Assembly: GCF_027474825.1 (NCBI RefSeq)
Contig: NZ_CP107030.1
Location: 2,486,529 to 2,550,528, forward strand
Origin: Maribacter halichondriae
GTDB taxonomy: Bacteria > Bacteroidota > Bacteroidia > Flavobacteriales > Flavobacteriaceae
Direction of reading: 5' to 3'
Length of the DNA: 64,000 nucleotides
Every line of letters begins with the position of its first letter. Position 1 is the first letter of the stretch. This document shows positions 29,728-38,379 of this stretch, one piece after another. The position numbers and the translations under genes are program-made. The notes below the pieces were generated by a model, which was not told the DNA's origin, made no database searches, and worked only from the letters and a program-made list of their open reading frames with translations.

Positions 29728-30682
29728 TATTAGAAAAGGCGTACAACCGCTTCGGATTGTCAAAAAATAGCTTTTGGAAGTATTCCTCCATGCCTTTTGA
29801 TTTTAGAAAATCGGGAATAGTTTTGATTAAATAATTCATTCCTGGACTACCGCCGTAACTTTTCCAGTAAACATTTTTTGCCATATCCATGCCCATAACG
29901 ATTTGATCAGGATATTCGGGAAGCAGTTTTTCCAACAACTGTAAGGTATGATTGGGTTCCTCTTTTTTCCAACGAAAGGCACTATCATACTCCACGCGAA
30001 CACCCACATCCATAACGGCCTTGTTATAGTCTATTTCCTTAGCACGATCCACATGCGATAGCACCACATGCTCCAACCTTGCTCCAAGTTTCTCAAATAG
30101 TTTGGCTTGCTCCAAAGCCTGTCTGCCAAAATTGGTATGGGTCAAAATTGGTGCTCCGGTTTCCAAATGTGCGTTGACCACGGCCCTGAAAATCATTTCT
30201 TGGTGTTTTGTGAAGGGTTCGTCACCAGTAGCTAATTTGATGAGTCCGGCCTTATGGGCAATCCTTTTGACTGTTGAAGCGGTATAATCGAATTCGTCGA
30301 TTCCCTCATTGATATCAGCAATAAAAAGACGGGTCAATTCATCTTCTGAAATCGTATACCGCCAATGGTTATCCGGGTAATAAATTTCTAAATGAATTCC
30401 GGTAGGAACAATGATATTGACTCCACTTCTCCTACTAACTTCAACGGATTTCAAAATGTTACGGCCACTGTTCGCAGGCATGGTATCGACAACTGTTCGT
30501 CCACCTGCATTGTAGAAATTGATAAGTTCCTCTGAAATCTTATCTACATCGTTCAATAAAAACTCAGAATGTTTGACGGTTACGTAACTATTCTCGATTA
30601 CAATATGCTCATGGGAGTAGGTAAGGCCCATTTCATCCGTGGATTTGTCGCCTAAAACTGTTCTAAAAAATTTGTCTTCCAT
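29717..30682 (-). CDS. Phosphotriesterase-family (PTE-like) metallohydrolase
   Basis: 321 residues from the ATG at 30682 (a TTG at 30691 overlaps the upstream stop). Binuclear metal ligands of the family are visible: HEH in GLTYSHEHIVIEN, a lysine in AGLIKLATGDEP, His in ILTHTNFG, His in VVLSHVDRA and Asp in GMDMAKN. Members of this amidohydrolase branch are often lactonases of aldonates rather than phosphotriesterases. It is the last gene of a minus-strand set with a FAD oxidoreductase, so opening a sugar lactone made by oxidation is a reasonable inference. Confidence 0.82.
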   Translation of the reverse strand: MEDKFFRTVLGDKSTDEMGLTYSHEHIVIENSYVTVKHSEFLLNDVDKISEELINFYNAGGRTVVDTMPANSGRNILKSVEVSRRSGVNIIVPTGIHLEIYYPDNHWRYTISEDELTRLFIADINEGIDEFDYTASTVKRIAHKAGLIKLATGDEPFTKHQEMIFRAVVNAHLETGAPILTHTNFGRQALEQAKLFEKLGARLEHVVLSHVDRAKEIDYNKAVMDVGVRVEYDSAFRWKKEEPNHTLQLLEKLLPEYPDQIVMGMDMAKNVYWKSYGGSPGMNYLIKTIPDFLKSKGMEEYFQKLFFDNPKRLYAFSNTIG

Positions 30683-30687
30683 TTCAC

Positions 30688-32046
30688 TCAATTATTGACC
30701 CATCCATTTCTGGAAGTGTCCGCAACCTTATCTGGCATTTGAAGAATCGCGCCGAGACGAATAAGTGAATCCTGTAACTTTTCTATATCAATATTTATGG
30801 CGTCTTGATCGGCATCTAAAGAAAGTACTGCTGCCAAACCTGCTGCTTGTCCCATACTCATGGTTTGTGCCATTGAGCGACATGAGGCATGGGCATCATG
30901 AGTCGCGGAAAAACATCTGCCGGCCACCCAAGTATTCATGCTATTTTTTGGAACCAAGGTGCGATATGGAACACCATAAGAATCACCATCAGGGACATAT
31001 TGCCAAAGGGTCTCCGAGCCTCCGTGATCTGATTTTCTATGGTCTTCAATAGGAGCACCGCATAGAAAAACCTTATCTTTAAACTGTTTGGCGGACATAC
31101 AATCTTCTTTGGTCAAACGATATTCACCATATACCCTTCGGGTTTCCCGAACCCCAATTTGATGGGAAAGTCCAATAATTTTTACATTTTGATAACCTGT
31201 TACTTCGGCCCGAAAAAAATTCTCAAAAACAAAGGCCTGTCGCCTTCCTTCTTTTTCGGCCTGGGTCATTTGCTCCAAGTCCAAAGGGTCTAAATCGACT
31301 ACTTTTACGGCAATGGTAGAAATGCATCCGGGTTGGCACATTTCGTGGGCCGAACCTTCTTTTCGAGGCAATGGATGACTGCCCGATTCGTAGGCTTCCG
31401 TCATTCTTTCCTGTAACATCTTTTTTCCTCCGGCCTTTTCGTATGCCTCCAAATCCACGTTCGCCATCCGAAAGGAAGTGGTCATACTTTGAGCAGGTTC
31501 CATATCGCCGGCCTTTTCATATGGAATTCCCGCCCAATGGCAAAAATCGGCATCGCCGGAAGCATCGATTACACGTTTTGCCGTAATGGAGAAAAAACCG
31601 ATACCCTTATGGAAAAAAATACAGACCGAGGTTTCCCCTATTTTTTCTACTGCTACCAAGGTGGTATGATAATAAACTTCAAGATTTTTATGCGTCAAGA
31701 GTTGGTCCCAAATCTGCTTCAGTTTTTCGGGATTGTAATTTACGCCCGTGCCGGCTCCGTAGGTATTTGGTCTTAAGAAAATATCCCCGGTTTTGTTCAG
31801 CTCGTTCACGACCTTATCGGGAAGACCACCTACAATTTTCTTTGGGGTATCTGAAGGCGTGAAAAACCCGTAAAAAGTATCCAACATTTGGGTCGAAGTG
31901 CCCCCTGGAAATCCATATCGCTCGACGAGCGTTACCTTATATTTTCCTTGGGCTGCCGCCATGGCAGCGATAGAACCTGCACTTCCGCTACCGATTATTA
32001 AGATATCGGTTTTATATTTTTTTAAAATTGTTGAAGTAAAGTTCAT
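30688..32046 (-). CDS. FAD-dependent oxidoreductase
   Basis: 452 residues. The N-terminal FAD motif is TDILIIGSGSAGSIAAMAAAQG, followed by VTLVERYGFPGGTSTQ; RVIDASGDADFCHWAG and the C-terminal NTWVAGRCFSATHDAHASCRSM...GQAAGLAAV fit the FAD-dependent oxidoreductase family Pfam12831. No export signal is evident. The stop is 5 bases before the PTE-like start. The family acts on varied small molecules; the neighbours suggest a sugar-derived alcohol. Confidence 0.83.
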   Translation of the reverse strand: MNFTSTILKKYKTDILIIGSGSAGSIAAMAAAQGKYKVTLVERYGFPGGTSTQMLDTFYGFFTPSDTPKKIVGGLPDKVVNELNKTGDIFLRPNTYGAGTGVNYNPEKLKQIWDQLLTHKNLEVYYHTTLVAVEKIGETSVCIFFHKGIGFFSITAKRVIDASGDADFCHWAGIPYEKAGDMEPAQSMTTSFRMANVDLEAYEKAGGKKMLQERMTEAYESGSHPLPRKEGSAHEMCQPGCISTIAVKVVDLDPLDLEQMTQAEKEGRRQAFVFENFFRAEVTGYQNVKIIGLSHQIGVRETRRVYGEYRLTKEDCMSAKQFKDKVFLCGAPIEDHRKSDHGGSETLWQYVPDGDSYGVPYRTLVPKNSMNTWVAGRCFSATHDAHASCRSMAQTMSMGQAAGLAAVLSLDADQDAINIDIEKLQDSLIRLGAILQMPDKVADTSRNGWVNN

Positions 32047-32067
32047 TAAGTACTTGTTTTTTTTGGC

Positions 32068-32091
32068 TCCCCTCTTTAGAAAAAGAGGGGA
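32068..32091. terminator. Strong hairpin CCCCTCTTT-AGAA-AAAGAGGGG
   Basis: Perfect 9-base arms at 32069-32077 and 32082-32090 in the 209-base gap between the SIS gene and the FAD oxidoreductase gene. It may stop transcription or be one end of a dispersed intergenic element, as a related repeat follows at 32181-32241. Confidence 0.5.
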
Positions 32092-32180
32092 ATGAATCCG
32101 CTTGCGGAGAAAGGGGAGTTTGACCCGAAAACTTGATTACATACCACTTTGTCTAGGTGTCGTTTGCCTGTGGTTTGCGC

Positions 32181-32241
32181 TTTCAACCCCTCCGTCTTCG
32201 CCTTTCGGCGAATCCACCTCCCCACGTCTGAGGGGAGGAGC
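32181..32241 (-). repeat. Dispersed intergenic repeat, copy 1
   Basis: This segment is nearly identical, in reverse orientation, to 61757-61829. Shared blocks, read on the minus strand here, are GCTCCTCCCCTCAGA, GGGGAGGTGGATTCG and GAAGACGGAGG(G/A)GTTGAAA; the short centre differs (CCGAAAGG here, a longer CCCGCC..GCGGGGG segment in the other copy). It has internal GGGG/CCCC pairing. Two copies 30 kb apart show that it is a genome repeat of the REP or MITE kind. Confidence 0.7.
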
Positions 32242-32255
32242 TACCAATCAATTAT

Positions 32256-33041
32256 TTATTTCTTGTCTCCCACATTTTCATATAGCTTGGCCATCAAATG
32301 GGCATGTTCGTCATAGGCCGATTCAAATAGATCTACCGCCCTTTCATTCCCCACGATTTTACCACTGCTCAGCACCTTTGGCGATTTTCCGTTTTTATGT
32401 AGAATATTCGCTACTTCCGCTTTGATTGAATTAATAAGCAAAACTCCGCCCAAAGTAGAACCCGGGGCCACAGGAGAATCCAATCCATCTAAATAAATCA
32501 TGGCATCGCCGAGAGGGGCTCCCGTATCCAAAATATAATCCGCGAAATCGGTCAATTTTTTTCCGTCGGCTTTTTTGGAAGTACTTCCCTCTAAATGCAA
32601 ACTACTGACCAAGGCGACGACTTTTACTTTCCGTTTTTGGAATTCCTCGGCCATTTCGATGGGCACCACATTGCAGCCGCTAGAAGAAATAATCAAAGCA
32701 GTGTCTTGCGGACTGGTATCGAAATTCCGAAGAATGCGTGAGGCCAATCCGGAAACATTTTCCAAAAACATCGCTTGCCGTTGACCGTTCGCCCCAACAA
32801 CCAGATTATGAAATGACAGCGAAAGTTCGACGATAGGGTTAAACCCGGGAAAAGACCCATAACGCGGCCACATTTCTTCGACCATCATACGGCTATGGCC
32901 CGAACCGAAAAGATGCACCATTCGGCCATCCAAAATGGATTTAGCAAACAAATGCGCCACCTCTTGAATTACGGATTCCTGTTTCTCGATAACGGAAATA
33001 ATTTCTTTGCCTTTTTCTAAATATTCTTTTGTCAAGCTCAT
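32256..33041 (-). CDS. SIS domain sugar isomerase-like protein
   Basis: 261 residues. One SIS (sugar isomerase) domain with the phosphosugar-binding stretch MVHLFGSGHSRMMVEEMW and DTALIISSSGCNVVPIEMA. Similar to the UPF0309 group, which relates to MurQ and GmhA-like proteins binding phosphorylated sugars. It follows the ROK kinase gene by 3 bases, so a kinase/isomerase pair acting on the same phosphosugar is likely. Whether it is an isomerase, etherase or sensor cannot be decided. Confidence 0.83.
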   Translation of the reverse strand: MSLTKEYLEKGKEIISVIEKQESVIQEVAHLFAKSILDGRMVHLFGSGHSRMMVEEMWPRYGSFPGFNPIVELSLSFHNLVVGANGQRQAMFLENVSGLASRILRNFDTSPQDTALIISSSGCNVVPIEMAEEFQKRKVKVVALVSSLHLEGSTSKKADGKKLTDFADYILDTGAPLGDAMIYLDGLDSPVAPGSTLGGVLLINSIKAEVANILHKNGKSPKVLSSGKIVGNERAVDLFESAYDEHAHLMAKLYENVGDKK

Positions 33042-33044
33042 TGA

Positions 33045-33947
33045 TTATAAGGTGTTTTTTGCGAAGTAAGCTGCGCCGATAGCGCCGGCATACCCTCCTA
33101 ATTTTGCTTTTACTATTTTGATTTGATGCCCCCCGGGTCGCCATTCGTAATCGGCCATAGATTTTTTTAAAGGTTCTAATAAGGAATCTCCTGCTCCAGC
33201 CGTGATTCCACCTCCAAGAACAATTAATTCGGGCGAAAGTATATTAGTGAGGGACGCCAGACCTGCGGCCAATCTTTTTATGGATTTAAGCCACCAGACT
33301 TTGGCATCGGTATTTCCGTTTTCAAAGGCATCGACCAGTTCACGTACACTTTTGTATTTTCCTTGGGTCCTTTCGGAGACCGAAAAGTTTCCCATGGCAT
33401 GTTCCAAACTTCCGGGCATATTGGTCATGGTCTGGGTGCCGTTGATGTCAATGGTCATATGCCCCACGTGGCCGGCACGTTGGTGGTTTCCCTGATACAG
33501 CTTGCCGTTTATGATGATTCCACCACCGATCCCTGTGCCCAAAGTGAGCATCAACATGTGTTTGATTCCTTCAAAGCGATAATAAGATTCGTATTCTGCC
33601 AGACATGCCGAATGGCCATCATTAATGACTTTGATAGCGTTGCCGAGCTCCACCGACCAATTAAAATTCTCGATACCCAGCAAGCGTTCGGGCATATGTA
33701 GGGTCATTTTGTTTTCAGAGTCTACAAGACCTGGAGCGGAAATACCACATTTTAACATATCAGGATTTCCACCGGCATATTTTTGGGATTTTTCGGAAAT
33801 GACGGCAATGATTTTTTTCTTCCAGAGTTCGGCTTCGCCACTGCCGTCTTCGGTCGGGATTTCATTTTGTTCAAGAATCTTTCCGCTATCGTCCATGACA
33901 ACAGTCTTGATTTTGGTGCCTCCGATGTCGATACCGAGGTAGATCAT
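33045..33947 (-). CDS. ROK family sugar kinase
   Basis: 300 residues from the ATG at 33947 (MIYLGIDIGG); an upstream ATG at 33965 would add MIKKIK. ATP-binding GIDIGGTKIKTVV, sugar-binding NDGHSACLAEYE and LGTGIGGGIIINGKLYQG are clear. The usual ROK zinc motif CxCGxxGC is absent; the corresponding region reads HMTIDINGTQTMTNMPGSLE. It phosphorylates an imported or released hexose; the adjacent SIS gene would use the product. Substrate not identified. Confidence 0.86.
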   Translation of the reverse strand: MIYLGIDIGGTKIKTVVMDDSGKILEQNEIPTEDGSGEAELWKKKIIAVISEKSQKYAGGNPDMLKCGISAPGLVDSENKMTLHMPERLLGIENFNWSVELGNAIKVINDGHSACLAEYESYYRFEGIKHMLMLTLGTGIGGGIIINGKLYQGNHQRAGHVGHMTIDINGTQTMTNMPGSLEHAMGNFSVSERTQGKYKSVRELVDAFENGNTDAKVWWLKSIKRLAAGLASLTNILSPELIVLGGGITAGAGDSLLEPLKKSMADYEWRPGGHQIKIVKAKLGGYAGAIGAAYFAKNTL

Positions 33948-33965
33948 TTTAATTTTTTTTATCAT

Positions 33966-34117
33966 TGCGAGCGCAGCGTGGCAATCTGTTTAAGCTTATT
34001 GCAAGTTCAATATATTGTCTGACTGCCGGCGAGACAGGCTTCATCGAATAATTATTGTGATGCCGAATACCCTTCCAGCCGCTCCTCGCAAAGACGTTTT
34101 CTTTGAACATTTTAACA
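33966..34117. repeat. REP-like intergenic element with inverted ends
   Basis: The 150-base gap between the ROK and SDR genes carries TCATTGCGAGCGCAGCGTGGC at its left and GCCGCTCCTCGCAAAGACG at its right, imperfect inverted ends of a type widely dispersed in Bacteroidota (TTGCGAGGAGCG motif). No reading frame of interest is present. Only one copy is in the window, so the repeat call rests on resemblance. Confidence 0.45.
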
Positions 34118-34903
34118 TTAATCATATTGCCCTTCGCTAATCGTCCACCCACCATCAACCGCCAAAACTTGTCCGGTTATGAATTTGGAATCAGGGTGCA
34201 AGAACATCAACACCGCATTATTGATATCTTCGGATGCTCCTGGACGCCCTCCGTCCAAAGGTTGTTTTGTTTTTAGAAAGGATAGAATTTCGGCATCCTC
34301 GGCCGCCCGTTTGGCCATGGGCGTAATAAAGAGGCTGGGTGCAATAACATTAATGCGGATGTTATATTCGGCATAGTAGGCCGCAATAGATTTCGAAAAA
34401 CCGATAATCGCCGATTTGGCTGCCGCGTAGGCATGTGTTGTAAAATATTTCGGAGAAGGGGAGTAGCCCAGGACCGAGCCCATATTCAAAATAACGCCTT
34501 CCTTTTTGTGTTCGAGAAAATAATTGACCATTGCTTGATTGGAGAGCATCATTGAGGTCAGATTGAGTTCCATTGTTTTGTTCCAACCTTCCAAAGTAAT
34601 TTTATCCAACGGGCCGTCGCCCCATTTTCGACCGCTTCCTCCAGCGACATGGAAAAGTCCTGTTATATTCCCAAATTTTTCATGTGCCAAATGAATGGCT
34701 TTAGTCATAGTTTCGGGGTCTGTGGCATCGCCACTGAGGGAAACACTTGCATCGCCCAATACCTCCTCGGCTTTTTTGCAGCTTTCGGGATTTCTTCCTA
34801 TGACCAACACATTAGCTCCATTTTCCTTTAGTGCCATTGCCGAGGCGAGTCCCATTCCTGTGGTGCCGCCCATGATGATATACGTGGTGCTCTTAAAGTC
34901 CAT
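34118..34903 (-). CDS. SDR family oxidoreductase
   Basis: 261 residues from the ATG at 34903, 5 bases after the upstream stop. The cofactor motif is MGGTTGMGLASAMAL, the catalytic residues lie in NMGSVLGYSP and YAAAK, and the end has DGGRPGASEDINNAV...FITGQVLAVDGGWT. It is co-transcribed with the gluconate-dehydrogenase-like small subunit and the GMC oxidoreductase. Probably oxidises or reduces a sugar intermediate; the substrate cannot be read. Confidence 0.85.
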   Translation of the reverse strand: MDFKSTTYIIMGGTTGMGLASAMALKENGANVLVIGRNPESCKKAEEVLGDASVSLSGDATDPETMTKAIHLAHEKFGNITGLFHVAGGSGRKWGDGPLDKITLEGWNKTMELNLTSMMLSNQAMVNYFLEHKKEGVILNMGSVLGYSPSPKYFTTHAYAAAKSAIIGFSKSIAAYYAEYNIRINVIAPSLFITPMAKRAAEDAEILSFLKTKQPLDGGRPGASEDINNAVLMFLHPDSKFITGQVLAVDGGWTISEGQYD

Positions 34904-34908
34904 TGATT

Positions 34909-35484
34909 TTATAGTGCCCAAACTCCGTCGGATTTATTATAAGGTATACAGGCCTCGAATTTTCCGGGAACGGGAAGATAATTTCTTGCCTGGGTCATTC
35001 CGATTTCCGAAGAGAAATATCCTGAAACAGTTAGACCTTTTAATATGTCGAAATAGTGTGGAAGCGGTTTTTGCGTACCTTCCATTTCCAAATTGTAGGC
35101 AATTGCTTCTGCCTGCATTGCCTCTAACAATTGCGATTTGTTGGCTGCCTCAGCTTCTAAAAAAGAACTGGAAAAAGTTTCAGAAGAGCGAGTGTCCAAT
35201 TCGTTGAGTCCGTTTACAAAAATGGTTTGTTCTTCCTCGGGCATACAATCATAGTACATAAGCAGCATATATTCGCCGATGTTGGTGGCCTTGGCACCTG
35301 ATGTCGCATCCGTTGTCGGGATAATCGTATCCCCGATTTCATTCAATAAGGGAATATCGGCATCTGTGAGGGAAGTCCTTATTCGAGGTTTGTATTCACA
35401 ACTTTGCAACAGACCAATAGAAGGGAGTAGGAGTACGCCCCCGCTTCCCAGAGTCATTCGTTCGATGAATATTTTTCGTTTCAT
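34909..35484 (-). CDS. Gluconate 2-dehydrogenase subunit 3 family protein
   Basis: 191 residues with an exported leader (KRKIFIERMTLGSGGVLL...SC), Tat-like or lipoprotein. The body LTDADIPLLNEIGDTIIPTTDATSGAKAT is the hallmark of the small subunit that escorts and binds GMC flavoprotein dehydrogenases. Its large-subunit partner is the GMC gene at 36484-38181, separated by one TIM-barrel gene. Together they form a membrane-associated, cytochrome-linked sugar dehydrogenase, as in gluconate 2-dehydrogenase or glucoside 3-dehydrogenase. Confidence 0.88.
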   Translation of the reverse strand: MKRKIFIERMTLGSGGVLLLPSIGLLQSCEYKPRIRTSLTDADIPLLNEIGDTIIPTTDATSGAKATNIGEYMLLMYYDCMPEEEQTIFVNGLNELDTRSSETFSSSFLEAEAANKSQLLEAMQAEAIAYNLEMEGTQKPLPHYFDILKGLTVSGYFSSEIGMTQARNYLPVPGKFEACIPYNKSDGVWAL

Positions 35485-35494
35485 ACTTTAAAAC

Positions 35495-36475
35495 TTATTT
35501 GAAATTGGGCATGGCCTTTTCGATGGTCAAACGTGTGGTGTCGTAACTCTTTTTCAAAAGGGTTTCTGCATCCATGCTTTCCCAATAGCCCTTATTAAAA
35601 AGTTCAACGGAAAGTCCGCCCCGAAAACCCGCCTTGTATAATTTTGGTAAAACTTCATCGAAGGGACAAACACCTTCGCCCGGCAAAATCCGATCGGCAT
35701 CCGTCAACAAAGATGCCTGGGGACTCCCGGGATAATCGTTCATATGGATGACGGGTAATCGCCCAGCATTCAAAGTGTCTATGGTGGCCCAAGAATTTCC
35801 TCCACGGTGTACGTGATAAAAATCAAGTAACATAGCGGCCTTTGGATGTTTACTGCCAATAACGATTTGGGCACAATCGGATACTTTATGCAGCGCGCCC
35901 ATACCCCAAAGTTCAATAAGGGGAATTACACCGACTTCATCGCCAACCTCCAATACGGCCCGATAGCGTTGAGCGTATTCTTCAAGTTTAGTAGGGTCGA
36001 TTTTCTCGATTCCTTGAACCGGAGCAGCAAAATAGTGGCCCCCTAATTCGGCAATCATAGACATTTCGGATCGCATCAAGTCGAGTGCTTCCTTTCTTTC
36101 CGAGGCCTCATCACTACACCATTTAGAAAAGGCAATGATATTTTCAAGTACGAGATTATACGACTTTAGTTTTTCTTTTAAGGATGCTAAGCTACCTCCA
36201 GCATCTACATAGGCCTTGATGTCACGCATCCAAAGTTCGATACCATCAAATCCTGCCTTTCCGACCAAATCAATTTGTTTGTCAACAGGCAATTTGTAGG
36301 CCGTGAGGGTGGAAGTATTAAGACTTACTCGAAAAGGTAGCTTTTCTTTTCCAGGCTTTTTCATTGAACCTGGTATGTTGTTTTTCTCTCCTATAAAACC
36401 AAAACCGAGTAAACTGGCAGCGGTAATTTTCAGCCCCGTACCTAATGCACTTCTTCTTGAAATTTTATTGCTCAT
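35495..36475 (-). CDS. Sugar phosphate isomerase/epimerase-like TIM barrel, exported
   Basis: 326 residues from the ATG at 36475; a long upstream extension is a shadow of the GMC gene. The leader KISRRSALGTGLKITAASLL is Tat-like. Barrel blocks are LVGKAGFDGIELWMRDI, IPLIELWGMGAL, AAMLLDFYHVHRGG and GGLSVELFNKGYWESM with acidic and His residues in the places expected for a divalent metal. It sits between the GMC large and small subunit genes, an arrangement seen in keto-sugar loci, so it may act on the periplasmic oxidation product. Confidence 0.86.
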   Translation of the reverse strand: MSNKISRRSALGTGLKITAASLLGFGFIGEKNNIPGSMKKPGKEKLPFRVSLNTSTLTAYKLPVDKQIDLVGKAGFDGIELWMRDIKAYVDAGGSLASLKEKLKSYNLVLENIIAFSKWCSDEASERKEALDLMRSEMSMIAELGGHYFAAPVQGIEKIDPTKLEEYAQRYRAVLEVGDEVGVIPLIELWGMGALHKVSDCAQIVIGSKHPKAAMLLDFYHVHRGGNSWATIDTLNAGRLPVIHMNDYPGSPQASLLTDADRILPGEGVCPFDEVLPKLYKAGFRGGLSVELFNKGYWESMDAETLLKKSYDTTRLTIEKAMPNFK

Positions 36476-36483
36476 TGCAAAAA

Positions 36484-38181
36484 TTATAAGTTCATTTTCT
36501 TTAGTTCGTTCACAGCAAAATCCGCTGCCCTCGCGGTCAACGCCATATAGGTCAAAGACGGATTCTGACAGGCGCTCGAGGTCATACTTGCCCCATCGGT
36601 CACGAATACATTCTCCGCTCCCCAAACTTGATTGTTTTTATTCAGAACAGAAGTCTTTGGATTTCGCCCCATGCGAGCCGTTCCCATTTCATGAATGTTC
36701 AGGCCAATATTGCGCATTTCCTTTTTATCCTTGATATTCTTGAATTTCATTTTGTCCAACATTTCCATCGCCGTGTTGATCATGTCTTTCGTCATGGCAG
36801 TTTCATTTTCCTTGTATTCGGCATCGATTTCCAAAAGTGGAATGCCCCATTCATCGGTCTTGTTTTTGCTAAGAGATACTTGATTTTCATGATATGGGAG
36901 ACATTCCCCCATACCGCTAAATCCGAATTTCCAAGGGCCTAATTGGGTCAAATCTGTTTTCAAGGCTTCCCCGATGGCAGTTTCGCTTACCTCACTGAAC
37001 GGAGCTCGTGATCCTCCACAGGCATAGGCGTAACCCCGTTTGAAATCTTTTTGTTTGTCTTTGCCGAAATTCCGGAACCGGGCCAAATAAGTTCCGGTAG
37101 GACGTCTTCCTAAATAATATTTATCCTCAAAACCTTCGTACTCGCCTTCCACTTTGCAGTTGTAATTGTGATCCATGAGATTGTGACCGAGTTCTCCAGA
37201 GTTGTTACCCAACCCATTTGGAAAACGGTCGGATTTGGAGTTCATTAAAAGCAAGGTCGAATTCAGGGTCGCCGCATTGACAAAAATAATCTTGGCGAAA
37301 TAATCATGGGATTCCTTGGTGTTCGCGTCGATTACCCGTACTCCCGTTGCCTTTCCGGCCTTATCATCATAAATAATGGAATGCGCGACCGAAAATGGCC
37401 GGATTGTCAGATTGCCTGTTTTTTCCGCGGCAGGAAGTGTGGATGAATTGCTGCTGAAATAACCCCCGAACGGACAACCACGACTACAGAGACTTCGATA
37501 TTGGCAAGGCCCTCGGCCGTTGTGCCGTGTTGTCAAATTGGCCGTACGTGAAATGACCAAATGCCTGTCATCGTAATGTTTCGCGAGGGTTTCTTTGACA
37601 TGCTTTTCCAAACAGTTCATTTCCATGGGAGGGAGAAATTCCCCATCTGGAATCTGTGAAAGTCCGTCTTTATTGCCACTAATTCCGGCAAATTTTTCCA
37701 CATAACTATACCATGGGGCAAGATCTTTATAGCGAATTGGCCAATCGACTGCGATACCTTCTTTGGCATTGGCCTCAAAATCGAGGTCGCTCCAACGTTG
37801 CGTCCACCTGGCCCAGAGCAACGATTTGCCACCGACCTGATAGCCACGGATCCAGTCAAAAGGCTTTTTCTGTTCGTAGGGATGCTCTTTGTCCTTTACG
37901 AAAAAATGTTCGGTCGCTTCGTTGAAAGCATAACAACGGCTTATCACTGGATTTTCATCCTTTATTTTTTGGGGAATGGAACCGCGATGCTTGAACTCCC
38001 ATGGATGCATGGTCGCAGTTGTATAATCTTTAATATGTTCGACCATTCTGCCGCGCTCCAAAACCAAGGTTTTTAACCCTTTCTCACAGAGTTCCTTGGC
38101 GGCCCAGCCTCCGCTAATGCCAGAACCGATGACAATGGCGTCATAGGTGTTTTCGGCAGTTCCTTTTCCGTTGATGTACAT
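36484..38181 (-). CDS. GMC family oxidoreductase (sugar dehydrogenase large subunit)
   Basis: 565 residues. The FAD motif is YDAIVIGSGISGGWAAKEL, the family signature SLLWARWTQRW follows, and the active-site end shows GLNIHEMGTARMG and DGASMTSSACQNPSLTYMAL. Cysteines in CQYRSLCSRGCPFGG resemble those of the flavoprotein subunit of gluconate/fructose/glucoside dehydrogenases. It has no leader of its own; export with the subunit 3 protein is typical of this group. It would oxidise a sugar or glycoside and pass electrons to a cytochrome c; the PVC-haem proteins in this window are candidates. Confidence 0.9.
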   Translation of the reverse strand: MYINGKGTAENTYDAIVIGSGISGGWAAKELCEKGLKTLVLERGRMVEHIKDYTTATMHPWEFKHRGSIPQKIKDENPVISRCYAFNEATEHFFVKDKEHPYEQKKPFDWIRGYQVGGKSLLWARWTQRWSDLDFEANAKEGIAVDWPIRYKDLAPWYSYVEKFAGISGNKDGLSQIPDGEFLPPMEMNCLEKHVKETLAKHYDDRHLVISRTANLTTRHNGRGPCQYRSLCSRGCPFGGYFSSNSSTLPAAEKTGNLTIRPFSVAHSIIYDDKAGKATGVRVIDANTKESHDYFAKIIFVNAATLNSTLLLMNSKSDRFPNGLGNNSGELGHNLMDHNYNCKVEGEYEGFEDKYYLGRRPTGTYLARFRNFGKDKQKDFKRGYAYACGGSRAPFSEVSETAIGEALKTDLTQLGPWKFGFSGMGECLPYHENQVSLSKNKTDEWGIPLLEIDAEYKENETAMTKDMINTAMEMLDKMKFKNIKDKKEMRNIGLNIHEMGTARMGRNPKTSVLNKNNQVWGAENVFVTDGASMTSSACQNPSLTYMALTARAADFAVNELKKMNL

Positions 38182-38379
38182 TATTACTTATTAGACGTTC
38201 GATTTGAGGTATGAGATTTTGGATGTGCAATTTTTTTACCATTGTTGCCAACTAAAGAAACTAGACCGATACGCTCCTAGAGCCTAGAAACAGGACCTTT
38301 TTTCTAAATTCGTCGGTAAATTCTTTCAAGGTATTCTCTTTTTCATAAGCTTAGAATTTGGAATTTGGTGCTTGGAATT
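38182..38379. other. Intergenic region without recognised gene
   Basis: Nearly 200 bases between the GMC and Gfo/Idh genes. It includes AT-rich sequence and, at its end (38354-38380), a short phrase GGAATTTGGTGCTTGGAATTT that recurs in variant form at 42592-42619. No clear terminator, promoter or RNA was seen. Confidence 0.4.

Noticed and set aside
32102-32425. 107-codon plus-strand open frame
   Set aside because: Translates the repeat at 32181-32241 and the end of the SIS gene in antisense.
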